This document shows, one piece after another, positions 42,834 to 51,714 of a stretch of DNA of 64,000 nt (the stretch's first letter is position 1; every line of letters begins with the position of its first letter). This stretch comes from Chitinophagales bacterium (GTDB lineage Bacteria; Bacteroidota; Bacteroidia; Chitinophagales; Saprospiraceae), in the NCBI GenBank assembly GCA_017303875.1, contig JAFLBP010000005.1, positions 77,068 through 141,067 on the forward strand, read 5' to 3'. The notes under the pieces are model-generated. The model saw nothing but the letters and a program-made list of their open reading frames with translations. It was not told the origin of the DNA and made no database searches. The translations under genes and the position numbers were made by a program.

Positions 42834-45587
42834 TTACTTTTTCCTTTTTTTACCACTTTCCGCACCAAACATCGGCGCCGTAAGCTGTTCATACAAGCCA
42901 AACAAAAATTCAATCCGGCTGAGCTCGCTGGAAAAAGGCTGCGGACGGTAGCACAAATCCACGGCCTTATCTAAGGCCTGATGCGCTTTTACCAAATCGG
43001 GCGGCATCGTGTTAGGATCATATAAGTCCGCAAGACTTGCGCCCGGATACTTTGCACGCGTGTCCAATACCGCCTGCGCGGCTTCTTCTACTTTTTTCTT
43101 TTGGGCGTCGGTGGGATTGAGTGGGAAAGGGTAGTTGTTGTAGACAATATGGATTGAATATGAATAATCGCTTTTGAGACGACCACAAACATAACGCATC
43201 CATGTCATGTGCATTTCAGATGTCAAATTCCCAAATAAATAATGTGATGCACTAGGTAAAAGACGAAGTTTATTGCTTGCAAATGTCTCTGGATTCTCAT
43301 AACCAATCGGTATATATTTTCGCCTTTCAGATGAAACTTCGGGAATTATTAAATAATTTTGGTTTGGTATATTTTCTACATGAAAACGAGTGGGTGATTC
43401 TGCAAGTTTTCGAGTCGGTGCGCTTACACTCGAAAGGCGATATTCTCGAACTGCTTGTACTCTTTTCATTGATTCAGGCATTTTTCGTATTAGTTCAGGG
43501 GAGCATTCCCCTAACCAAAGACACCACCTTTCCCAACCATTAATAAACTCATCTGCACCAATCCATCGACGAAAATAAGGTGCAGATTGAGGTTCTTTTT
43601 GAATAAAAGTATCTTTTTCTTCACCCGTAAATAAATAGTGACCACCATCAATAGGTTTATTCCCTATACCTATTTCTGGAACATGGCAAAGTGGTTTTGA
43701 ACGACGAACAATTACTAAATTAGCAGCATCTACTAGGTAAGGGTTGATATTTTGTGCAATTATTTGGCTTGGTTCACCTCTTGCATCTTGATAGTCAAAA
43801 ATAAGTTTGTTTTTAATATCAAAACTTGCAAAACCAACTATGATACAATGTACAGCAGCAACTCCTCTTGCTTCATTATTCCATTTAAAAGTACGATGTG
43901 CAAAATGAATTTTAATCCCCTTTGCGATCATCGTGCTCCAAAGAATCCCAACCTGTTCACCTTGTGTGATGGAGTTAGTTGATACAAACGCGGATTTTAT
44001 GAACGTATCTTTAGTTAAGTCTGCCGCTTTTAAATACCATGCAGCCACATAGTCAAGTAATCCGGCCCCGTCCAATCCGGGGTTGTTGACTAGTAGATCA
44101 GATCGTTGGCTTTCATTCATCATTTTTGCCCCAATAAACGGCGGATTTCCCAAAATATAACTCAGCTTTTCTTTAGGCACTACTGCTTCCCAGTCAATCT
44201 GCAAGGCATTGCCGTGTACGATTTTTGCTGCCTTCTGCAAGGGCAGTCGTACAAAATACTGACCAAATTCTTCCGACACTTTCAGGTTCATTTGGTGGTC
44301 GAGCAGCCACATGGCTACTTCTGCGATGCGCGCCGGAAATTCGTCGTATTCAATACCGGCAAACTGGTCAACATCTACGCGTATCAGCTCGCGTACATCG
44401 AGGAAGCCTTGTCCGTCGCGGTACAGTTCACGCAAAATCAGTAGTTCCAGGGTACGTAATTCCCGGTAAGCGATGATCAGGAAGTTACCGCATCCGCAAG
44501 CGGGGTCGAGAAAATGCAGCGACGCCAGTTTTTGGTGCAGGGTTTTCAGATCGTTTACGCGTTTGCTGCCGCCTCCGCTTTTGGCCTTTTCAAATTCGCT
44601 GTACAGTTCATCCAGAAACAGGGGTTTTATAACCTTTTGTATATTCTTTTCAGAGGTGTAGTGCGCTCCCAGGTTCCGGCGCTCTTTGGGGTTCATTGCG
44701 GCCTGAAACATACTGCCGAAAATGGCAGGAGAAATCTTGCTCCAATCCAGGGCGCAGCAATAGAGCAGTATTTCCCGCATTTTGCGGTCAAACGCAGCCA
44801 TTGGCAACATTTCTTCAAACAATTTGCCATTGACGTATGGAAAGGCACTCAGGGTTTCGTCAAGGTTTTTTAAACGCTTCTCGGGCGGGGTGTTTAATAT
44901 TTGAAAAAGCATCGCCAGGCGTTCGGCAAGATCACTGCCGTCTTCACGGGTATGGTTATCTACGAAATCCTGGAATTGGGTGCGCTCGAAAATGCCGGTG
45001 TCTTCGGCAAAAAGACAAAACAGCAGGCGCACCAGATAAACTTCGAGGGCATGGCCGGTGTAGCCAATTTCTTCCAGGCGGTCATGCAGTTTGCCCATGC
45101 GCTCGGCGGCCTCAATATTGACGGGGTCTTCTTCTTTGTACACCCTTTTTTGGTAGCCGGCAATAAAGCCAAAAAGGTGAATGTGGTCTACCAGCTGTTT
45201 TAGAGGAAACTCATGCTTGGTATCGGATTCAAGGTCGTACAATCGAAACCGTTGAAAATCCGAGACGAGGATGAATTTGGGCAAATCGTGCTCTTTCAAG
45301 CCTGCAAAGTAGTCAATGGCCTGACTAAAGGCATTGTCCAGGTCTTTACCCTTGGATTTATGTTCGATAATCAAGGTTCCCGGCCAGAAGAGATCAATAA
45401 ATCCCTTTTTATTGCCCAGTTTCTGCACCGAGGCTTCGTATTGCGCAATTCGCCTTCTTGTTACTCCAAATATGCTAAAAAACTGCTCCCAGAATGGTTT
45501 GGCTTCCGCATGTTCGCTGCTTTCGTTTTCCCATTCTTTGGAAAAAGCGATTGCATTGGCTTTAATTTCATTCCAACTTAGGGGCAT
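42834..45587 (-). CDS. MmeI-family type IIG restriction-methylation enzyme
   Basis: This 917-residue protein follows MmeI from end to end. The nuclease domain has D65, E75 and K77 (IDLFWPG then IIEHKSKGKDL), the same D-x9-ExK spacing as MmeI. A helical linker ends in RRNLGAHYTSEKNI. The N6-adenine methyltransferase has motif I LDPACGCGNF (360-369) and catalytic motif IV NPPF (481-484). The target-recognition domain and C-terminal helices follow. Such enzymes cut about 20 bases from their site and methylate one strand as self-protection. Recognition sequence cannot be predicted by eye. A 47-residue frame precedes it by 48 bp and the membrane pentapeptide gene follows after 10 bp. Confidence 0.95.
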   Translation of the reverse strand: MPLSWNEIKANAIAFSKEWENESSEHAEAKPFWEQFFSIFGVTRRRIAQYEASVQKLGNKKGFIDLFWPGTLIIEHKSKGKDLDNAFSQAIDYFAGLKEHDLPKFILVSDFQRFRLYDLESDTKHEFPLKQLVDHIHLFGFIAGYQKRVYKEEDPVNIEAAERMGKLHDRLEEIGYTGHALEVYLVRLLFCLFAEDTGIFERTQFQDFVDNHTREDGSDLAERLAMLFQILNTPPEKRLKNLDETLSAFPYVNGKLFEEMLPMAAFDRKMREILLYCCALDWSKISPAIFGSMFQAAMNPKERRNLGAHYTSEKNIQKVIKPLFLDELYSEFEKAKSGGGSKRVNDLKTLHQKLASLHFLDPACGCGNFLIIAYRELRTLELLILRELYRDGQGFLDVRELIRVDVDQFAGIEYDEFPARIAEVAMWLLDHQMNLKVSEEFGQYFVRLPLQKAAKIVHGNALQIDWEAVVPKEKLSYILGNPPFIGAKMMNESQRSDLLVNNPGLDGAGLLDYVAAWYLKAADLTKDTFIKSAFVSTNSITQGEQVGILWSTMIAKGIKIHFAHRTFKWNNEARGVAAVHCIIVGFASFDIKNKLIFDYQDARGEPSQIIAQNINPYLVDAANLVIVRRSKPLCHVPEIGIGNKPIDGGHYLFTGEEKDTFIQKEPQSAPYFRRWIGADEFINGWERWCLWLGECSPELIRKMPESMKRVQAVREYRLSSVSAPTRKLAESPTRFHVENIPNQNYLIIPEVSSERRKYIPIGYENPETFASNKLRLLPSASHYLFGNLTSEMHMTWMRYVCGRLKSDYSYSIHIVYNNYPFPLNPTDAQKKKVEEAAQAVLDTRAKYPGASLADLYDPNTMPPDLVKAHQALDKAVDLCYRPQPFSSELSRIEFLFGLYEQLTAPMFGAESGKKRKK

Positions 45588-45634
45588 AGTATCGTGAAGT
45601 GTTTAAGTGAGTAATGATGCAAATGTAAACTTAT

Positions 45635-45778
45635 CTATTGAGTAGGCATGAAGTCATGATTATTAACCAATAGCTTGATAGTGTGCTCCATGCTGATCTG
45701 TAGTTTTTTTTCCTCAGCAGCGCTATCAAATTTTATATCGTGAAAATCAACTTCGATTCTCCAGTCTTGAAATTTCAT
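45635..45778 (-). CDS. Small 47-residue ORF upstream of the MmeI-like gene
   Basis: The frame encodes MKFQDWRIEVDFHDIKFDSA, then a Lys/Gln/Met-rich helix and a short tail. It starts after an A-rich leader (tgacaaaaaacacATG), which is normal for Bacteroidota, and stops 48 bp before the MmeI-like start. I do not recognise it. It could be a controller or small anti-restriction partner, a leader peptide, or the surviving start of a deleted gene. It is divergent from the PDDEXK gene. Confidence 0.4.
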   Translation of the reverse strand: MKFQDWRIEVDFHDIKFDSAAEEKKLQISMEHTIKLLVNNHDFMPTQ

Positions 45779-45888
45779 GTGTTTTTTGTCATAAAGATAA
45801 TTGTGTTTTGTTTTTTTAGGTGCGATTTGATTGTAAAATTATGAATTGGAATACTATTTGTCATTATTATTCTAAAATATATAATTCT

Positions 45889-47481
45889 ATGAGCCAGACA
45901 ACCGGTACATCCTCCCAAACAGTCGTACAGCGCTACAATGAGTTGATTTTTAATCGCCTGTTGGAGTTTCGTAAAACACACCCTGATTTTTACTATCATT
46001 TGCGTACAAACAAGAAACGGGAGTTGCTTGAGGCGGGGCACTGGTTTCCGGGTACGCACTATGTGCATGTAGGTTTGGTGACTGCTGCCTCGGGAGATCA
46101 CTCAACCAAATCGGTTAGTTTTATGGTAGACTGTGGTAAGCCTGAGGCTCCCTCTGCCCATTTTATCGTTTTATTCAAAAATAATCCAGCGCAGAATATT
46201 AAAAATTTTTATTTTGCATTGAAAGAAGCTCTGGGTATGAGGGAAGTGCATCATGATTTTTTTGTGTTTGATTATGGAAACGATGTAGAGAAGGCTTTGA
46301 ACACTTTTCTGGAAGAACACTGGCCAACTTTTCAGCGACTGATTAAACAGCACGGGCTGGAATCACTTGCGGTAAGTGAAAATAGTTTTACCAATAAGTT
46401 GAATAATATATGGAAGCTGCGCGGACAATCCGCAGTAACGGAAGAACGCATTGCGCGGATTTGTTGGAATACGAATGCCTGGGTTAGTCCTTCGGGACCT
46501 TTGGGGAAATCCACCTATGAGGAAGCCTTTGAATATCGCTATGGTTTTGGGTTTGAGGAATGGCTGCTGGATATGGACAAAGTTCTTGACGATGGGTACC
46601 ACTATGCGTTTTTGCAACCAGTCAATAGTAATTTGGATGTTAATACAGGAAAGACTTTTAATGTCAAGTTGTTTACGCGAAACAGTGAAGAGAAAGCAAA
46701 TTATTGGGTAGGAAGTATTGAGGATATTGAAGTGATAGATCAAGATACTTCCCGTAGTATCCTGATTGAATACCGAGAAAAAGGCTGGCTTGATGAAATG
46801 GCGGGGCAATTAGATGCGCTTGAAATTGATGGCAGGTTGCTTAAAGGAAATACTCCCAAGGAGATTAATGCAATGTTTAATATTCGATTCAAGCCTTCAA
46901 GTTTGAGTATTTACCCTGAATTGATCCCTTTTGAGGATACTGACATCGAATCGTATAAGAGCAGTCGATACAAATTATTCCATGTGCAGAAAAACGTTGA
47001 AACTATCGAGGACGAACCCGGGCTTAGTTTTGCGCCTACGACTCTACAGCCAACAGGCCTGGTCTATATTCGCAAAGAATATCCGTCAATGTTGAGGGAA
47101 AATCCCAATCGCCATAGATTGATCTTAGAAGGGTTACATGGGTATTTGCAAGAAAACGGCAAAACGGTTGCACATGAACTGAGCCTGCCAAACCAGTCCA
47201 GAGTAGACCTGGTTGAGCAGGTAGATAAGGATAACTATATTTTTTACGAGGTCAAATCCTATAATGCCTTGCATACATGTATCCGTATCGCATTGGGTCA
47301 GCTGCTTGAGTATTGCTGTTTCCCGGATAAATTACGTGCTCAAAAGTTAGTTGTCGTTGCCGAGCATCAAATTGATGATGCTACCACCACCTATTTGGAG
47401 CATTTGAGGCATCAATTTAATCTCCCGCTGTATTATGCGTGTTTTGACGTAAAAACGAATCGCCTTAGTGAGCTATACTGA
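45889..47481 (+). CDS. PD-(D/E)XK nuclease with putative modified-base reader
   Basis: The 530-residue protein has two parts. The N-terminal 330 residues include ICWNTNAWVSPSGPLGKSTY and YGFGFEEWLLDMD (218-230) followed by GYHYAFLQPV, a pattern I associate with N-terminal domains of HNH and modification-dependent endonucleases. The C-terminal domain has SRVDLVEQVDKDNYIFYEVK: Asp440, Glu454 and Lys456 as a PD-(D/E)xK core, with Gln471 in LGQLLEY. I infer a restriction enzyme reading modified or foreign DNA. Start 45889 (MSQTTG) was chosen; in-frame upstream starts at 45820 and 45841 are possible. It is divergent from the MmeI-like operon. Confidence 0.7.
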   Translation: MSQTTGTSSQTVVQRYNELIFNRLLEFRKTHPDFYYHLRTNKKRELLEAGHWFPGTHYVHVGLVTAASGDHSTKSVSFMVDCGKPEAPSAHFIVLFKNNPAQNIKNFYFALKEALGMREVHHDFFVFDYGNDVEKALNTFLEEHWPTFQRLIKQHGLESLAVSENSFTNKLNNIWKLRGQSAVTEERIARICWNTNAWVSPSGPLGKSTYEEAFEYRYGFGFEEWLLDMDKVLDDGYHYAFLQPVNSNLDVNTGKTFNVKLFTRNSEEKANYWVGSIEDIEVIDQDTSRSILIEYREKGWLDEMAGQLDALEIDGRLLKGNTPKEINAMFNIRFKPSSLSIYPELIPFEDTDIESYKSSRYKLFHVQKNVETIEDEPGLSFAPTTLQPTGLVYIRKEYPSMLRENPNRHRLILEGLHGYLQENGKTVAHELSLPNQSRVDLVEQVDKDNYIFYEVKSYNALHTCIRIALGQLLEYCCFPDKLRAQKLVVVAEHQIDDATTTYLEHLRHQFNLPLYYACFDVKTNRLSELY

Positions 47482-47504
47482 TTCGCGTATCTAAAAATAT
47501 TTCC

Positions 47505-48845
47505 TCACCCCCTCAACCGCTCCTCTAACTGCGCCAACAACGCGTTGGCGCATTGGCTGACCAGTTCTGCGATCTCCAACTCAGAGTAAAACTGATCGTA
47601 TTTCAGGGTGTATTGGGGCGATTCCTGGACGTTATTCAGGTGAAATGCGTATTCGTAAGTTCTGAATTGCCAATAAACACCACATTCAATTGAGAACGGA
47701 TTTTTTTCAGATTTTTTGAAACCACGAAGTGAGTATTTGAGTCCAATTCGATCCTTATGCTGAAAACGACTGTTATTTATTAAGGCGTGATCAGCATGGT
47801 CAATGTTTTCAACATCTACTCCTCCATTGCCAAACGTAAACATCATTTCCCGCTCCAAAAACAACACATCAAACTGCTGCAGGCGCTCCATCATCAATAC
47901 CAGGCAGGGGCGTATGGATTTGTCGTACACGTCCCGTCCCGTTTCGGGGGTCAGGCTAAGGCGCAGTGCATCGTCTTTGGGCAGCTCGGATTTGAGGAGT
48001 TCGAGCTTTTTCATCCAGTCGTCCAATTCCTCAACGGAACGTCCCTCGGCGGCTTCTTTTACAAGTTGCAAGGAGCGTTCCACTAAGCTGGCGAGAAAAA
48101 CAAAAAACGGTTCTGTTTCGTCCTTGTAGCCTTGAATATCAGCTAAATAGCGGTTGTAGGTGCTTTTTTCAGCACCTTCCGAAACCCAAAACGGCGGGTA
48201 GCCCAAGGCAATGAGTATCAGATTGCTCAACAGCCTCGCGGTGCGCCCGTTGCCGTCGGTAAATGGATGTATGGTCAGAAATTCAGTATGAAATTGAAAG
48301 GCCAGCAACAGCGGATGCGGAGCATCAGGCGCTTGTCGTACAATGCGGTCAATCCCAGTATTCAGGCGATTCAGCAGCTGGTGGATTTTTTTCGGCACGT
48401 CCTCTGGCGCTACAAAATTGAATTTCTCCTCGCGGTAGTTGATTACATGGTTGCCTTTGGTTTTCCAGACACCGATGATCGCCTGCTCGTCTTCTTCCTG
48501 ATGGCCAGCAATAATCGTTTTATGAATAGCTTTGATGCGCGTCTCCGAAATACGCGCCTCGCCATAACCCAGTTTCAGGATTTCCTGCATGACCTTGTCG
48601 TGCCCCCTCATCTCCCGAAGATCCTTGAGGGGCTTGCCGCGTACGGTGATGTTGTCAATCATCACGCTGCGGGTTTCGGCTTTACTCAGGGTGCCGCCTT
48701 CAATCCGGTTGGAATGGTAGTTGCATTCCAACCGGAATTTTTTGTGAATTTCGGTCAGCACTTCGTCGCTGAGTTTACCCTTCGCTTGTATATCGCGGCG
48801 CAGGGATTCAACTTTTTCAATGGCCTCGGCCAGTTCTGTTGTCAT
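47505..48845 (-). CDS. Fic-domain AMPylase
   Basis: The 446-residue protein has the complete Fic active-site motif HPFTDGNGRTAR (193-204) and, near the N-terminus, the inhibitory motif SNRIEG (45-50, Glu49), so it is a self-inhibited class II Fic protein. The flap region (IIGVWKTKGNHVINY) lies between them. A C-terminal half of about 230 residues is helical with a beta-rich end. Fic proteins transfer AMP, or rarely other groups, to Ser, Thr or Tyr of target proteins. The start 48845 (MTTELAEAIEK) was preferred over 48998, which overlaps the lipoprotein gene. It converges on the PDDEXK gene with a 23-bp gap. Confidence 0.92.
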   Translation of the reverse strand: MTTELAEAIEKVESLRRDIQAKGKLSDEVLTEIHKKFRLECNYHSNRIEGGTLSKAETRSVMIDNITVRGKPLKDLREMRGHDKVMQEILKLGYGEARISETRIKAIHKTIIAGHQEEDEQAIIGVWKTKGNHVINYREEKFNFVAPEDVPKKIHQLLNRLNTGIDRIVRQAPDAPHPLLLAFQFHTEFLTIHPFTDGNGRTARLLSNLILIALGYPPFWVSEGAEKSTYNRYLADIQGYKDETEPFFVFLASLVERSLQLVKEAAEGRSVEELDDWMKKLELLKSELPKDDALRLSLTPETGRDVYDKSIRPCLVLMMERLQQFDVLFLEREMMFTFGNGGVDVENIDHADHALINNSRFQHKDRIGLKYSLRGFKKSEKNPFSIECGVYWQFRTYEYAFHLNNVQESPQYTLKYDQFYSELEIAELVSQCANALLAQLEERLRG

Positions 48846-48891
48846 CGGAGATATACTTGTGGAAAGCAAATATCCGATTTTTCTCCAACAT

Positions 48892-49620
48892 TCACTCCAT
48901 ATAATCAAACCCATACCCCGCCTGCGTCCACCAGGAATAGTAGGCTGTGCGGGCAATGCCGTATTCGCGGTCGTACAGGAAGGTGAAGCCGGGGCCATCC
49001 ACCTGCATGCCGGCGTTCAGGCTGGCAACATTGAGCGAAGGCCAAAGTTTATCTAATATTTCCGCGTCATTGATTAAGGCCATTTTGTTGGATTCGTGGT
49101 AGTTCAGCGTTGTTTTCCAGCCGTCGATTTGCACGATCGGCCCAATGGTTCGTTGGAGCGGAAGCGCACCGGCATGGTTGAAGAACAAACGCGAATCATT
49201 GCAGCAACTGCCAATAGACGGAAGGATGTAGAAACTGTCGTTGGCCACACGCACATGTACCGTTGCAAAGCTGTCGGCATACACCACAAAGCCGGGTTTG
49301 TCGGTCAACTTTTGGGAACCGCAGCTGAAAAATTCTTTCAGGGTATACACATCGCCGTTTTTGGTAGCCACCTCAACAATCAGGGTATCGGGCAGGTACT
49401 CAAAATCGAGTCCGGAAGCTGAGCCGTAGCCGTTGCCGCGCAGGAGGCGGTATCGGTTGCGCTGACCTACCTGTAAATCGCCGGGAATGATGGGCATATC
49501 GAAGCTGAGATCGTCTCCGCAAAGGATGGCGTTGTTTTCAGGTCCGGGTTCTTTGCAGTTGGTGCAGGCCGTGATGAAAAGCCCGCAGGCGATGAAGCAG
49601 CACAGAAGTATTTTTTTCAT
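48892..49620 (-). CDS. Lipoprotein of unknown function
   Basis: The 242-residue protein starts with a lipoprotein signal (MKKILLCCFIACGLFITAC; Cys19 anchor). The mature part is beta-rich, with several Cys residues (NCKEP, CGDD, SCGSQ, SCCND) and a C-terminal YSWWTQAGYGFDYME. I do not recognise a family. The open frame reaches 49737, but the signal peptide fixes the start at 49620. It lies 46 bp upstream of the Fic start on the same strand. Confidence 0.75.
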   Translation of the reverse strand: MKKILLCCFIACGLFITACTNCKEPGPENNAILCGDDLSFDMPIIPGDLQVGQRNRYRLLRGNGYGSASGLDFEYLPDTLIVEVATKNGDVYTLKEFFSCGSQKLTDKPGFVVYADSFATVHVRVANDSFYILPSIGSCCNDSRLFFNHAGALPLQRTIGPIVQIDGWKTTLNYHESNKMALINDAEILDKLWPSLNVASLNAGMQVDGPGFTFLYDREYGIARTAYYSWWTQAGYGFDYME

Positions 49621-49748
49621 GATTGTTGTGTTTTTATGGCAAGGACGGTAGCGGCTGTGGAAGCGTTGGGTGTGGTAAAAAATACAGGCACACAGGAGCG
49701 ATAATGCCCTGTGTGCCTGTGTATTGACAAGCCCCAAAAAACTGTGGC

Positions 49749-51161
49749 TTATTCTCCGAAAATTTCTTTCAGTTTGGCGCCCAATTGTTCGCCGCGCAGG
49801 TTGCGGGTGATGATGCGTCCGTCGCGGTCTACGAGTACGGTAGCGGGAATGGAGTTGACGGAGTATAGGCGGGCGTGTTGGCTTTGCCAGCCTTTGAGGT
49901 CGCTGATATGCTTCCAGGTGAGGCCGTCCATTTCAATGGCTTTTTTCCAGGCTTCGGCGTCGCGGTCGAGGCTGACGCCGAGGATTTCAAAACCTTTGTC
50001 TTTGTACTTTTGGTACATGGCCACCACATTGGGATTTTCGCGGCGGCAGGGGCCGCACCAGCTGGCCCAGAAGTCGACGAGCACGACTTTGCCGCGCAGC
50101 TTAGACAGGGCGTATTCGGGGCCATCGGGCGTCGGGCCTACGAGATCCGGCGCTTCGAAGCCGGGCGTGGAGGTACCCGATTGTTTCATCTCGAATTCCA
50201 TACGGCCGATTTCTCCCCAGGTATCGTTGCGGTACAAGTCGACGTACTTCATGGTGTATACGGGGTAGAGGGCATGGTTGACGGCCTTGAGGGCAGAGAG
50301 CATACCGGCCAGTGCGAGGCGATGCGTCTTGCTCTTGGGGTCGTTGATGCTCTTCATCTGGTAATCCATGTAGTATTTCAGGCGGTCTTTGGGCGCGTTG
50401 AGCTGAAGCAGGCGCTGGACAAAACGCTCATAGCCTTCAAAAACGTAGGGGTTTTCGTTGGAGAGGGGATCGTTGAGGTCGGCGAAGCGGAGCGACTGGG
50501 CGCCGTAGAAATCAATTTCAGTTTCACCTTCTTTTTTACCCGCGATGTATTCGGGCGCGATGAGGGAGCCGGCAACCTGTCCGAGCAGCGGATTGGCGCT
50601 TTTGACGGAGTCGACGTATTTTTGTTTGGAGGCGCCGAGGGCGCGGATTTTTTCTGCAACGACTTTTACGCCGTCGGGGTTATTGCCGGGCACATTGTAA
50701 AATTCGGTGCGGAGCAGGTCGCTTTGCATTTGGAACTGATCGGCCTGACGAACGATCTGATCGAGGCCTTTATTAAGGGCGGAGCCGGTGCAGCGCGCTT
50801 TTTCCATAAATTGCGCGTGGCCCCAGAGGGTAACATCCGGCTCGGTGCCGAGGATGACTTTGCCCACGGCGGTGCCGAAAACGGATACGCCGTAGAATTT
50901 TGGCGTTTTGCTCATGGGCAGTACGGCAACGTAGGCGCTGTCGGTGTAGCGGCGAATGGCTTTGCCGACGGGGCGGTTTGCCAGGCCTGCGGGTTCGTAG
51001 AGCACGAGGGTATCAACGTTGGACGGGGCTGCCGTTATTTTACAAACCAGCGTCACCTGTTTGGGGTCGTTGGTTGTGGCGGCTGCGGGTTTTCCACCGG
51101 TTTTTTGGGCGAATGCCAGTACCGGAGCGAGTAAAAGACTTAGAATCAGTGTTTTTTTCAT
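49749..51161 (-). CDS. Periplasmic TlpA/ResA-like thiol-disulfide protein
   Basis: The 470-residue protein has a signal peptide (MKKTLILSLLLAPVLAFAQ), a beta-rich DUF4369-like N-domain (about 35-140), a helical middle and a C-terminal thioredoxin-fold domain with WASWCGPCRRENP (Cys369, Cys372) and the cis-Pro in NSIPATVLVD. It probably reduces or exchanges disulfides in the periplasm; in Bacteroidota this architecture is common and often linked to cytochrome maturation or stress, but no such gene is adjacent. A -7 box lies at 51194-51201. Confidence 0.92.
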   Translation of the reverse strand: MKKTLILSLLLAPVLAFAQKTGGKPAAATTNDPKQVTLVCKITAAPSNVDTLVLYEPAGLANRPVGKAIRRYTDSAYVAVLPMSKTPKFYGVSVFGTAVGKVILGTEPDVTLWGHAQFMEKARCTGSALNKGLDQIVRQADQFQMQSDLLRTEFYNVPGNNPDGVKVVAEKIRALGASKQKYVDSVKSANPLLGQVAGSLIAPEYIAGKKEGETEIDFYGAQSLRFADLNDPLSNENPYVFEGYERFVQRLLQLNAPKDRLKYYMDYQMKSINDPKSKTHRLALAGMLSALKAVNHALYPVYTMKYVDLYRNDTWGEIGRMEFEMKQSGTSTPGFEAPDLVGPTPDGPEYALSKLRGKVVLVDFWASWCGPCRRENPNVVAMYQKYKDKGFEILGVSLDRDAEAWKKAIEMDGLTWKHISDLKGWQSQHARLYSVNSIPATVLVDRDGRIITRNLRGEQLGAKLKEIFGE

Positions 51162-51193
51162 GTATTTTTAGATGTTGACTGCAAAAACAGACG

Positions 51194-51201
51194 CAAAAAT
51201 A
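51194..51201 (-). promoter_or_regulatory. Candidate -7 box of the TlpA-like gene
   Basis: Minus-strand TATTTTTG matches TAnnTTTG, 33 bp before the start codon. No TTG lies at the right distance, so the promoter is uncertain. Confidence 0.35.
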
Positions 51202-51240
51202 GGGAATTGCGCGGCCTGTATGTTGTTAACGGGGTGTAAA

Positions 51241-51417
51241 AGCAGTTATCAGTTATCAGTCAACAGTTATCAGTCATCAGTTATCAGTTATCAGTCAGCA
51301 GTCAGCAGTCAGCAGTTATCAGGTAATAGTTATCTGCGACCTGATAACTATTACCTGATAACTGTTGACTGCTGACTGATAACTGATAACTGATGACTGA
51401 TGACTGATGACTGATGA
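51241..51417. repeat. Long inverted repeat made of AGTTATC/AGTCAGC units
   Basis: A perfect 21-bp core (51314-51334 and 51343-51363, 8-nt loop) extends outward as imperfect pairing through tandem CAGTTAT and CAGTCAG units on the left and their complements on the right. The whole element can form a stem of about 80 bp with small bulges. It lies upstream of two divergent genes, not at gene ends, unlike the other long hairpins here. Confidence 0.75.
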
Positions 51418-51714
51418 CAATAATTTGTAGCACTAAAATAGACGAAAAATCATAAAGTTCTTTGAAATTGCGGTCAATAAAAATCGCATGGGTAATGTAA
51501 TCTCACAAGCAAATCGCAAGCGTCTTGGAGCGCCTATTATCAGAAGTACTTATTGGCCGGGGGGTACATGCAAAAGTTCCTCACGAGCGCACCATACAAC
51601 GCTGGTTGGCAGCACCTGACTATCGTATTGATAAGTTAACGTCGTATATCATTGTTCATCGTTACAAAACACTCATCACTCATCGTTCATCACTCATCGT
51701 TCATCGTTAAAAAA

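Larger units (their letters stand above)
51162..51714. other. Intergenic region between divergent genes
   Basis: These 553 bases hold the TlpA -7 box, the long inverted repeat (51241-51417), about 250 bases without recognisable features and a TCATCGTT/TCATCACT tandem (51671-51706) immediately before the hydroxylase start. Short open frames (for example 51489-51620) have no protein features. Confidence 0.6.

Noticed and set aside
51241..51417. Possible CRISPR array from repeated CAGTTATCAGT words
   Set aside because: Repeat units are too short and uneven, there are no unique spacers, and the element is an inverted repeat; no cas genes are near.
51489..51710. Short plus-strand frames before the hydroxylase gene
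   Set aside because: They run into the TCATCAC-type tandem repeat and show no protein features.
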